From NCBI GenBank assembly GCA_018136815.1, contig CM030931.1, positions 6,206,148 to 6,270,147 on the forward strand: a stretch of DNA of 64,000 nucleotides. The letters are read 5' to 3'. Source of the stretch: Isochrysis galbana. Lineage: Eukaryota > Haptophyta > Isochrysidales > Isochrysidaceae. The position numbers were made by a program, and so were the translations under genes. Below are positions 54,991 to 64,000 of this stretch, piece by piece; positions within the stretch are counted from its first letter, which is position 1; the number at the start of each line of letters is the position of its first letter. The notes under the pieces were generated by a model. The model saw only the letters and a program-made list of their open reading frames with translations. It had not been told where the DNA came from and did not search any database.

Positions 54991-55940
54991 GAGAGAGAGA
55001 GCTAGCACATCCACCCTTTCAAACGCGACCGGGAGCAGGGATGCGCACCTACAAGAAAATAGGGTATGAAGGGGCGAGGGCCCGGGGCTGGAGGAAACGA
55101 GCTCCCTCTCAAACGTGACGGGGAGCAGGGATGCGCACCTACAGTATGGAGCTTCGCGTCGTTCGACTTCACGTGCAAGATTCTGGAGAGGGTGAACAAC
55201 AATCCCTACCCACTCGACCGACTACGCGATTCGCGACCACAAGGAGCTGGGCGGCGACATCAAAAATATCCACGCCGGCCCGAAAGGCGAAAGGCTGCAA
55301 AGGCTATCATAGGGCGGTCAAACACGCCTTTTAACTTCTAAGGGTGAAAATTCACTAAGTCAAGATTGAGGTTTTATCACGCGATTTTTAGGATATTCAA
55401 CTGCCAACCTACTTTTATATGTAGGGGTCAATGGGGGCCTCGCGCCCCCCCCGCTCCATCGCGGACACCCCCCGGGGTGGGCCCGTACAATCAACAATCA
55501 ACCCCAGCCCCTGCCATCTCCATCTGGCAGTGTGGAGATGGACTGTTCCCAGGATCCGGGTAAGGCTCCTGAGACTCCATCATTGGCAACCCACGCGTCC
55601 GTAGGCTGCCTACCGACTTGGATTTGGATAGCGGATGAAGATACTTGGGAAGGCTTGGGGACGGGTGCAGTGGTGCCGGGGTCCGCGCGCGGCGGCGAGG
55701 GCGGATTTGGCGGTGCAGAGGGCGGTGATGGGTCCATAGGAACAGATGGAATCAATCTCTAGTGGGTGATTTCTAGCGAGAGACCACACACAAGGCAGTA
55801 GGGGCTCAAGGGTACGAGGGTTCACGGTACGGCTTCGATCGCAGAACACTGCGACGGCTGCTGGGTGCGTACGAAGACACGCCACACCACTTTCTAACAT
55901 AAACAAGGGCAACACGTAATAAACACGGGAGCGAAAGCCA
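54990..55940. other. Intergenic DNA with several repeats
   Basis: No gene is supported. A 36-bp unit ('ctcaaacg.gac.gggagcagggatgcgcacctaca') occurs at about 55017-55052 and 55109-55144, 92 bp apart. About 55311-55350 holds the inverted 'tagggcggtcaaaca' block with 'aagggtgaaaattcac', also found at 440-486. The minus copy of family D lies at 55405-55492. Confidence 0.5.
55405..55492 (-). repeat. GC-rich dispersed repeat family D, minus copy
   Basis: This is the inverted partner of 47065-47145. It shares 'cctacttttata.gt.ggggt', 'gggggcctcgcgcccccc' and 'cggacaccccccggggtggg' in order, then 'cccgta'. Conservation over the whole block suggests a small transposed unit. Confidence 0.65.
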
Positions 55941-55944
55941 CGGT

Positions 55945-57262
55945 GGGTCAACAGAGAGAGCAAAGAAGGAACCAATTGGCCAGAAGAGAACTCGTCGTCC
56001 GAGTGCCGGTGAACATGCCCGCGAAGTTGGCCACCTTCGAGACGTCCCACTCCGAGAGGTCTTGCGAGAAGCGGCTCGCGCCGGCGAACATCCCTTGCAT
56101 GCTCGTCACTGTGCTCGTGTCGAGGCGGAGCTCGTCCCCCTTCCAGAGCGCGGCGCCGCGGAACATGTAGTCCATCGATGTGGCGCTCGAGGTGTCCAAG
56201 GACACCGGCGTGTCGGCCGGCATCGCGCTCGCGCCGTCGAAGAGGGAGGCGAACGAGGTGACTGCGCTCGTCTCGTAGCAGCCACCGGACGCGACCGCGC
56301 CGGATGGCACGGTGGCGACATGGTCCAACGCAGGGGCACACAGCGCGTCCGACGCAAAGAGCTTGATCTCGTTGAGAGAGATATAATCATGTCCCCTGGA
56401 GCTAGTCGCCACGATTCGCAGGTAAGCATGTCTCTCCACATGGACCATGGAGTAGTTGGTAGTTGGTACGTGTTGCGTGGAGGAGTGGTGTGCCTGATGC
56501 GTCGAGAAGCAGCGACCAGGATACGCCATCCTGGCTCCCTAGGAAGGCCAGTCCCTGTGGAGCGCGTGTACTACTGTAGACCTCTACCGTTTTGATCAGC
56601 ACGGGACGGGGCATCCTCAGCTGTATCCACTCGCCGATGTAGCTTGCGTTGGGAGTGGCCGTGGTTATTATCCGCCTAGGGCTTCCATTGGACCAATACC
56701 CACCATTATAAGAATCCCACCATGTTCCGAAGGACCCGTCGAAGACTTTCCAATCCGGGTAGTTTCTGCCGTCGCGTTGTGTGGAGGAGGCCACTTCGTA
56801 AAAGCCATCCCCCAATAAGACCTGATCCGAGGCGAGCGAGTCGGTCGGGTACAACGCCGTGTACAGCAGCGCGGCGCACCCCGCGTCGGACACGCGCGCG
56901 TCGAAGCCGGCGACCTGCGGGTCCCAGGCGGCGGTCTGCTTGCTCCACGAGGTGTGGATCGCGCACGCGCGCGCCAGGTCACCGTGCGAGGTCGTCGCCA
57001 GCTGACTACCGGTGAACATGCCCGCGAAGTTGGCCACCTTCGAGACGTCCCACGCCGAGAGGTCCTGAGAGAAGCTGCTCGCGCCGGCGAACATCCCTTG
57101 TATGCTCGTCACTCGTCACGGTGCCCGTCTCGAGGTACAGCGGCTCGTTCCAGTGCGCGGCGCCGCGGAACATGTAGTCCATCGATGTGGCGCTCGACGT
57201 GTCAAGTGACACCGGCGTATCGGCCGGCGGCCGGCATCGCGCTTGCACCGTCGAAAAGGAGA
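55945..57262 (-). pseudogene. Broken gene for a DUF285 (BspA-like) surface protein with a galactose-binding-like domain
   Basis: Read on the minus strand, the order is a DUF285 unit, a second domain and another DUF285 unit. The first unit has TPVSLDTSSATSMDYMFRGA, FSQDLSAWDVSKVANFAGMF. The second domain resembles an F5/8-type C fold (PDWKVFDGSFGTWWDSYNGG, IGEWIQLRMPRPVLIKTVEVYS, LRIVATSSRGHDYISLNEIKLF). The last unit repeats TSSATSMDYMFRGAALWKGD and WDVSKVANFAGMF. Reading frames change at two places, and at each place a 7-bp word is tandemly doubled (57105-57118 and 56454-56467). The 5' end runs into dispersed repeat B at about 57262. DUF285 repeats form surface leucine-rich-like modules in bacteria and protists. 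An intact paralogue probably exists elsewhere. Confidence 0.65.
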
Positions 57263-57490
57263 AGGCCTGCCTGGACCCCACACTCCGAACCAGGCCTTAT
57301 AGGTAGTGTACCAAGGCCGGACTCCGGAAACCGAAGAAAAGGAATGAAGGATGAAGGGTGAAGGGGGGCAGGGAGGAGGGAAAGAGGAACGAGGTAGAGG
57401 GAGGGAAGACAAGGGCGGTGTTCGTTAACGACGGGAGGACCCGGAAATAGTAGGTGTGTAGCCCAGAATCTTCAGTTTTTTTTTACATCC
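57263..57490 (+). repeat. Dispersed repeat family B, copy 2
   Basis: Matches 68-265 over about 200 bp: 'aggcctgcctggaccccaca' core, 'accgaagaaaaggaatgaa', G-rich middle, and 'cccagaatcttcag' followed by T9. It starts exactly where the DUF285 coding sense ends, so its insertion may have truncated that gene. Confidence 0.65.
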
Positions 57491-58109
57491 CAGCCAAGCA
57501 TGCACAGCTGGCTCCCAGCTGTCCCAGCTCCCTGCTGGGACAGGCACAGTCCCGCAGGACTAAGGTTATACTTCCACAAGAAGAAAACGCTGACGGGGAG
57601 AGAAAGAGAGTGAGAATAATGGCAGCGTCAGCAGTCGGTGATTTGTTTGGCGGGAGAAAACCCACCTTTTATTTTGGCGCGCTTGAGCGGTACTCCACGA
57701 GTACTCTAGCTCTAGGCGAGAAGAGGGGGAAAGGGGCGAGAGATTGACCTCTCCCTCTCTTCCCTCCTCCCCCCCCCCCCCTTCACCCTCCTCCGCCGGC
57801 GTGCGCGAGGGGAGAGGCGGGACCGGCACTCGCTCGCCTCGCCCGTCTCCCAACTCTCACTCACGCGCTGCACGCCAAGCGCGGCTTAACAGAGGTGCAC
57901 CTGCACGCTCCATCGCACGGACAGGCTAGGGCGAGCAGGCGTTCCTGCATATTCAACTTGTAGCTGCCATCCTTTAGTCTGCTGCCACACTCTCCCCCCT
58001 TCCGAGCCGCACTGTGCGTGAGGATACATGTGTGAGTGGCTCGCGACTGCACATCCACCGCCCACATCGCTACCGCTACCACTCCTCCTCAGGAGCACCA
58101 CTGCTGCAC
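57491..58109. promoter_or_regulatory. Upstream region of the DDT-PHD gene with C/T tract
   Basis: No separate gene is supported. About 57743-57800 is C/T-rich with a run of C, some 310-370 bp before the ATG at 58110. An inverted copy of the 'gtcccgcag.actaaggttatac' word (also at 37025-37048) lies at 57550-57573. Confidence 0.35.
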
Positions 58110-61100
58110 ATGGCGTCGCGAGCGACCAGGGCTTTTAGGACTCCACTGCCTGAAGTTCCCATTTTGACACCATCGTGCCGCACTTCACGGTCATGCAGTG
58201 CATCACGCGCTTCGGTGGCGCTTTCGACTCCCAACCCCGAGAGTGTGCGGCCTCGCAGAAGGCGGCTCAGAAGCGAGACCTTATCCGAAGGGGCGCAGAG
58301 CGAGGCGTCTGGCTTCCAAGCAGGGCAGGGTACTCGGCACAACAACACAAATAGAGGTGACGAGGCTCAAAGCCGGCGCACAGATGTCTTGACCGACGGC
58401 CAGGGCAATGTTCGCGAGGGAAATGTTGGTCGAATCAATTGTGATGATGGGTTGGGAGGTGCCGAGGACTCGCAAGCGGAGTCTGAAGGAGAGCAATTCG
58501 AAAGGGATCTCATTGAGGTTGACAACGCTGATGCTGAATTGGGGAAATTGGAAGCCAACGCACAGGAGGAAGAGGAGGAGGACGGGAATGAAGGGGAGGC
58601 GAGAGAGGAGGAATCCAACGATGACGAGACGGAGGCGGCGGCGGTGATTGATGAGGACGAGGACGAGGGCGTGGACGGGTACGAGGTCGAGGTCGAGGAT
58701 GCGGACGATGACGTAGACGAGGACGAGGATGGGGATGATGAACAAGCGGAGCTTGCGGAGGAGGAGGAGGAGGAGGAGGAGGAGGAGGAGGAGGAGGAGG
58801 AGGAGGAGGAGGAGGAGGAGGAGGAGGATCGGGATGGCATCCCGATGCTCGTGAGCCCGGCTAGCGAGCCGCGATTCTTCCTCGCGGCCAAGCTGTACAC
58901 TCCTGCTGAATTAGAAGAGGTTGCACATCTCCTCCGCGAGGATGCCCTGGCAGCTTCCAACTTCACAGACGAAGGGGAACTCGAATTGCCTGCGGGCTCC
59001 ACTTCTCGCATGTACCTGCCTACTGAGCTGCTCCCCGACTTGCTAACGATCAGCAGCTTCCTCAATTGCTTCAGCCGCCAACTCGATCTTCGGCCGGCAC
59101 AGGTGAGTATGAACGAGCTCGACGCTGCTCTAGGTGGACACTTCACCTCGAGGCTCGCAATGCAAGTGCACGTTCCCCTAATGCGCTTGGCGTACGAGGG
59201 AGCCGGTGGGGCCCATGCTCTTTCGAGATCGCACCCAGCGCTGGCCTACACCATGCGTCGATTGACAGCCTTGACATGGCAAGAGGCGCTTGCTGAGACC
59301 ATGCTCAAGTTTGCTCAAGATCACAACGACGACTATGGCGCTGAAACGGCAGTGGTGGTGCAAGGGTTGCGCGCAGCAGAGTACCACGAGCTATCACCCA
59401 GACAGCGCGTTGTGGTCATGCGCCTTCTTACATCCCATGTGATGAGCCTGCCTCAGATCCGCGAAACGCTCGAACGTAGGGGGGAGTGGATAGAGGCGCA
59501 CGAGTGGGAATGGGAGCCGGCACGTTTGCTAGGCAAGCTGCAGGGCTGGCCACTCTATCGCCAACTCAGATGGGAGCCACTGGGCCGTGACCGGCACGGT
59601 CGAGCGTATTGGCTGTTACACGGTTCGCTCTGGGTACAAGAGCCGCCGGCAGAAATGCTTAGCTCAGACGACGCCCGGCCCTGTTGTGGCGGCCGGGTGT
59701 GGCGATATGAAAGGTTCAATGAAGTGCAGCATATTGCGAATCGCCTCGCCAAGGGACAAAGTGTGCCCGAACGGCACTTGCATTTTGTGCTAAGCAGGCT
59801 GCTGGATCAAGGCGTGATAGAAAGGGAGCAGGCGGCTCGTGTTGAGGCGGAGGAAGAGATGGAGAGTGCTCCGGACGTCGAGGCGTGCTTTCCTGCCACC
59901 GATGCTGTACCTGGGAACCTCATTGTGTGCTGCTTCACCGGTCGGCGTAATCGTCTCGCTGTATATGACATCATGCGGCACGTTGAAGCGAGCGCTGCAA
60001 ACAGTAGTGAGGGCAGAATGCCGAGCCTGGATCTGTGTCGTTATATCCTTTTGCACTTTGCTGCTCAGATGCCAGCACAAGTCCTTGATGCCACTTGGCC
60101 GGATCACAAGACGGCCTGGGAGTATGGAGTCAAGACAGCCAAGTGCCCACGGGATCTAGGTTCTCTTTTGCTGCAGTTCGAGCAGGCCATTAACCGAGAC
60201 ATTTTTGGAAGGCGTTGGATTCTCCCAGCATTTTCACCGAACGATGTCTTGCCTGCATTCACAGCAAAGCAACGAGCCAAGGTATCCGGGACGGAGGGAG
60301 ACGAGGTCGCAGGAACAAGTAGTGGGCGTGTCGGGCGTGGGAAATCGCGGGGGGGGCGATCGCGAGGTCGCGACCCTGACGCAAGGCGTGCGGAAGAGTT
60401 GCGCAAAGCCGTTCTCGAACAGATGGCTAGGGAAGCGCTCCGACAGCAGAAGGCAGCCCGAGAGGCTCGCCTTGCCGCACGCGCACGTCGTCTATCCGGC
60501 CTGCTTCAAGAGGAATCGGCGGATCCATCCACCACACCCAACCCTGAGAGTATGCCGCCGCAGAAGGAAAGCAACGGGCAAGCCCCCAACGCAGCGGTGT
60601 GCATAGACAACGAGAGAGCGCGCGATGATGTTACCGATACTCGTGGGAAAGAGCGTGACACGAGCCCAGCTGAAACGGCATCGCAGTTTGGCTCGGCAAC
60701 TCAACAGGATGATACCGTCGTGGCCGTGCTGGCTGATAAGCCGCACGCCAAGGATGCCGTGAGCATGGGACGACGGAGCAGTAGGATGGCGAAAGCTGGA
60801 AGCTCACCGGCCGCGGGCAAGGAGTATTCGGCTGACCAAGAAGAGAGCTCCTCCTCGGCGAGCGACTGCTCGGAGGCGCCAGACCTTGAAGCCGTCGAGC
60901 AAATCACCTGTCGGTCATGCGGTGGTGGTGAGGATGAGGCACATCTTTTGATGTGCGATGGCTGCGACAAAGCTTGGCACACGTACTGCGCGCGCCCTGA
61001 GCTTGATTGCGTGCCAGATGGAGACTGGCATTGCCAGGTGTGTCAACTGGAACGGAAGCTCAAGGAGCGGTTGGGAGACGTGGCAAGTAGCGCTCCCGTG

Positions 61101-63993
61101 CACGAGGAATTGGCATGGCCGTCGCACACCTCATGTGAGTTGTGGCGCGTGAAGGTTCGTCTGGCGCGTACTTCTAACCAGCTCTTTGTGCACCTGAAAG
61201 AAATTTCGGAAGCCCTAGACAAGGTGCGAATCCGTGGGCTTCTTGAGGCAAGCCTCGATTGGCAACGGCAGGATAAGGCAGCGCGGCGACAGCGGCTCGA
61301 AGACATGAAGGCAAGCGCTAGTCAATCGAGGCGTGAGGCCCGGGAACAGCGCGAAGTTCGCGCTGTCCTCGAAATTTTGCTGGGCCAAGTAGAGCGCCAG
61401 GGGATCCGAGAAGCGAAGCGTGCTGCAAAGCAGCAAGAGAAAGCGCTGCGCCACCAAGCTCAGGAAGCTGCGAGGCAGGCCGCGCTTGCCGCTAGAGAAG
61501 AACAACGTCAAGCTAGAGAAGCTGAAAAGGCTGAGCGAATACGTGCCAAGGAGATGGCCAAAGAGCTTAGACGTCAGACGCTCCTTCGCGCGCAACAGGC
61601 TGCCCTTGAAGAGAGGGAGGCGAGCCGTCGGGAGAGGGAAGCTGCGCGAGAGCAGCGTCTAACCGCCCGCATTGAGGCGGAAACCAGCAAATGCGTCGAG
61701 CGGCTCATACAGCGTCTTGAAAAAAACGCCGAAATGGGAGAACTTTATTGTGTATGCCGAAAGCCATACAACGCAACGTGGTTCTACATCTCGTGCGAAA
61801 TCTGCCAAGAATGGTTTCACGGCAAATGCGTAAAGATCACACCACGCGCCGCACAGGACATTTCGGAGTATATCTGCGAGAAATGTACGGCATCGACAGG
61901 AAGAAAGACGGTATGGAAGGGGCCGAGCGCCGAGGAGATCTCGAGAGATATGTCGCGCCGAGATGGCTCTGCGCGCGCGTCTGATTTTTCCCTTCTAGGG
62001 TCGAATAATTTGGCTTTGCAATGCTCGTCAAAGAAGCTGAGCTTGCCAGGGTTGTCCAGCAAGCTGAGCTTGCCAGGATTCTCCACTACACTCAGCTTGC
62101 CAGCATCGTCGACGCAGAGTGCCCCGCCCTCGAGAAAGAGTCCAGCTTTGTCGGGCCCGTTCAAGAAGTACCCGAAGGTGAGGCTCGTGATCGCAGTCCC
62201 GGAGGGAAAGAGTCTGCCATCACAATTGCCGGTGCCCTTGGACGAGAATCTTGAGCCCATTTACCCGAAGGTCAAAATCACCTTCAAGGTCCCGAAGGGG
62301 CGCAGATGGACGCCACGAAAAGGAACCGGCGGCATGAAAGTGGACATGGTGCCCTCACCACCATGTTCACCACCGGCTTCGCGCCCGCCCTTGCCGCGGC
62401 ATCCATCGCATTCTTGCTTGCCGCCGTCGCAGCACGTCGTGGGCGATTGTGGAACTGAGAATTTCGTCCCTTATGAGAGACGTTGCGAGTACACGTTGTG
62501 CTCAAAGGCCGCTGGAGTAGAGACCACCGGGGTCGTGACACTCACGCGAGCAGGGCTTTCCGCTCCCCCATCCGGTCCTCAACCTGATGAGGCGGTGTTC
62601 TGTTCTTCACATAATCAGGGAGCCCTATCGACCAATGGTGCATGTCGATCGAAGGTGGATGCATGTGTTGCTGGGGACGCTCGTAGCCTTTGGCAGGTAC
62701 GCTTCCTGCATGCATGCGAGACCACTGCGGCTTGGTCATTGATTCCGAGCCAGATCGTATCACCACATTACGCTTGTGCATTCTCTCTCACCAGCCAAAT
62801 GTAGGTAGTGAGGTGGAGGTTTGCCTGCCCGATGACGGCATGGAAGGATCATGGTACGCAGCGAAGGCTCTGGAACTAAGGACGGATAGCAACCAGTACG
62901 TCGAGGTGCGCATTTGTGTACACGGATTGCTGTGCGACACCGATGGCGAAATGGACCCGACACACAGAGACCTGACGGTGAGTTGCGCACGGTAGCTCTA
63001 CCTATGTTGCCGTTGCTAGCATTCACCCCAATGAAATTCGTTCTTCATATTTCGCACTGCCTCCGTTTGCTGTTTCTTAGCCAACTCTCTTTTCTCTTGT
63101 AGGAATGGCACCCGGTGGCACGGTTGCGCCCCACTCCGCCTCCAACCCCTGCCGACTTCCTTGACCAATTGAAGGCGGGGAGTCTAGCAGAACTCTGGTC
63201 GCACGAGGGATGGTGGCAGGTTACTATCGTACAAGAGCCATCTCCCACCGCATGCCCCCTCGTGTGGGAGCTCTCATCTGTTGACTTCGGGAATCTGCAA
63301 CGAATGGAGGCACCCCGTCTTCGGCCTAGCTGGCAATGGCATCCTGAGCGGCGCTTGGAGCACAGCTGGAGCATGTGTGAAAAGGCCTCTTTGCCACGCG
63401 GGAGACGTCCGGCGAAACGCAAGCACAGTGAGTTACAGCCCGGGGTGAAGGAGATGGAGGAGGAGGAGATGGCACGCCGAACCAAGAAGCTGCTCGAGCA
63501 ATTTGCCCCCGGTTCAATTGTTGAAGTACAGGGCGCTGAAGATGGCTTTTTCGGATCTTGGTATTCTGCACAAGTCCTCGAGGCTAAGGAGGCACGGTCA
63601 ATTATAAAACTGCGCGTAAGCTATCAGGCCTTTCGGGAGGAGGACGGATCGACGTGGGAGGATTGGGTCGAATTGAATCAGGTTCGCCCTCTCCCACCGC
63701 AGCATAAGCACGACTTCTTGCGTCACCTTCCTGTGAGCGCGCCTCTTGAAGTTCTCTGCAAAGAAGGCTGGTGGGAGGTGGTCTACAGTGGTGTCAATGG
63801 ATCAAAATACAAAGTTGTCGCTCCGCTCTACGACGTGCATCACACTGTGACCGAGACGCAGTTACGCCCAGCATGGCTATGGCTTGCAGACACATACACA
63901 TGGGACGTTAAGCTCAAGCCGAGTGCGAGCCCACCTCCTGCTCGAGTCACTCTACCGAAAGCGCACAAAGCATTCAGGGCCAAGCCCGCATGA
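58110..63993 (+). CDS. DDT-WHIM-PHD-PHD-Agenet chromatin protein, three exons
   Basis: Exon 1 (58110-62696), a 98-bp intron, exon 2 (62795-62977), a 125-bp intron and exon 3 (63103-63993) join in frame to give 1,886 residues. Residues about 120-250 are very acidic, including a run of about 25 Glu. A DDT domain follows (LLPDLLTISSFLNCF, VSMNELDAALGG), then WHIM motifs (YHELSPRQRVVVMRLL; PLGRDRHGRAYWLLHG) as in ISWI-partner proteins. A first PHD finger (CRSCGGGEDEAHLLMCDGCD to WHCQVC) precedes a long Arg/Ala/Glu coiled coil. A second PHD finger (YCVCRKPYNATWFYISCEIC to CEKC) follows. Exons 2-3 encode Agenet/Tudor-like domains (GSEVEVCLPDDGMEGSWYAA; GSIVEVQGAEDGFFGSWYSA). Likely role: a histone-reading subunit of a chromatin remodeller. 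ATG 58110 is the first plausible start. Confidence 0.85.
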
Positions 63994-64000
63994 GTTTTTA

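Noticed and set aside
58367-59146. A minus-strand frame of 259 codons dominated by Ser
   Set aside because: It is the complement of the GAG/GAT acidic tract of the DDT-PHD gene.
62690-63993. A separate Agenet gene starting near 62690
   Set aside because: Donor 62697 and acceptor 62794 splice the preceding DDT-PHD frame directly into the Agenet frame in phase 0, and no promoter or good start is visible.
1-64000. tRNA, rRNA and other structured RNA genes
   Set aside because: I looked for cloverleaf and conserved rRNA words by eye and found none I could support. A covariance-model scan would settle it.

Overview
This window is nuclear DNA of a single-celled eukaryote, most likely an alga. Several genes are interrupted by short GT-AG introns of about 90-190 bp, there is no bacterial operon structure, and intergenic DNA is full of dispersed repeats, simple-sequence tracts and decayed retroelements. 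Typical eukaryotic proteins are present: a DNAJB12-like J protein, a transportin-3-like importin and a DDT/PHD/Agenet chromatin protein. The giant type I polyketide synthase, together with DUF285 (BspA-like) repeats, suggests a haptophyte or another microalga. The genus cannot be fixed from sequence alone.

Layout. 1-835: repeat-rich intergenic DNA. 836-1560: a long C/T tract ending just before a DnaJ gene (1605-2749, +). 3435-4751: a 5'-truncated, frameshifted non-LTR reverse transcriptase. 4995-6053 (+): a rolling-stone/FAR-17a-AIG1-like membrane protein. 6600-8865: repeats, including a perfect 125-bp tandem duplication and members of a SINE-like family. 8866-36541 (-): one giant polyketide synthase gene. 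36600-40400: C/T tract, GC-palindrome repeats and a SINE-like insertion with a 17-bp target duplication. 40420-43308 (-): transportin-3. 43578-43951: a near-palindromic hairpin element. 44089-44949 (+): a 2-oxoglutarate/Fe(II) oxygenase. 47728-49905 (+): an armadillo/IQ/coiled-coil protein. 49990-51650: retroelement debris. 51958-54589 (-): a protein built on repeated F-[KQE]-P motifs. 55940-57262 (-): a broken DUF285/galactose-binding-like surface protein gene. 58110-63993 (+): a DDT-WHIM-PHD-PHD-Agenet protein.

The centrepiece is the polyketide synthase, about 9,100 residues if a single-base deletion at about 24116 is treated as an error. Its domain order is FAAL - ACP-ACP-ACP - four modules of KS-DH-ER-KR-ACP - KS-KR-ACP - sulfotransferase - thioesterase. 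No module contains an acyltransferase. A FAAL start and an ACP-sulfotransferase-thioesterase end are the hallmarks of cyanobacterial olefin synthase (Ols), and the same ending is found in CurM of curacin biosynthesis. The inferred chemistry is activation of a free fatty acid, four fully reducing two-carbon extensions, and one extension stopped at the beta-hydroxy stage. Sulfation and decarboxylative elimination would then release a long-chain terminal alkene.

The second striking fact is at DNA level. From about 13910 to 31290 the gene is a tandem array with a 4830-bp period (3.6 copies), with only a handful of differences between copies. The array is GC-rich (about two thirds G+C in sampled lines), while the flanking parts of the same gene are near 47-57%. 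This points to very recent module duplication or ongoing gene conversion, so the copy number, and hence the product chain length, may vary or be mis-assembled.
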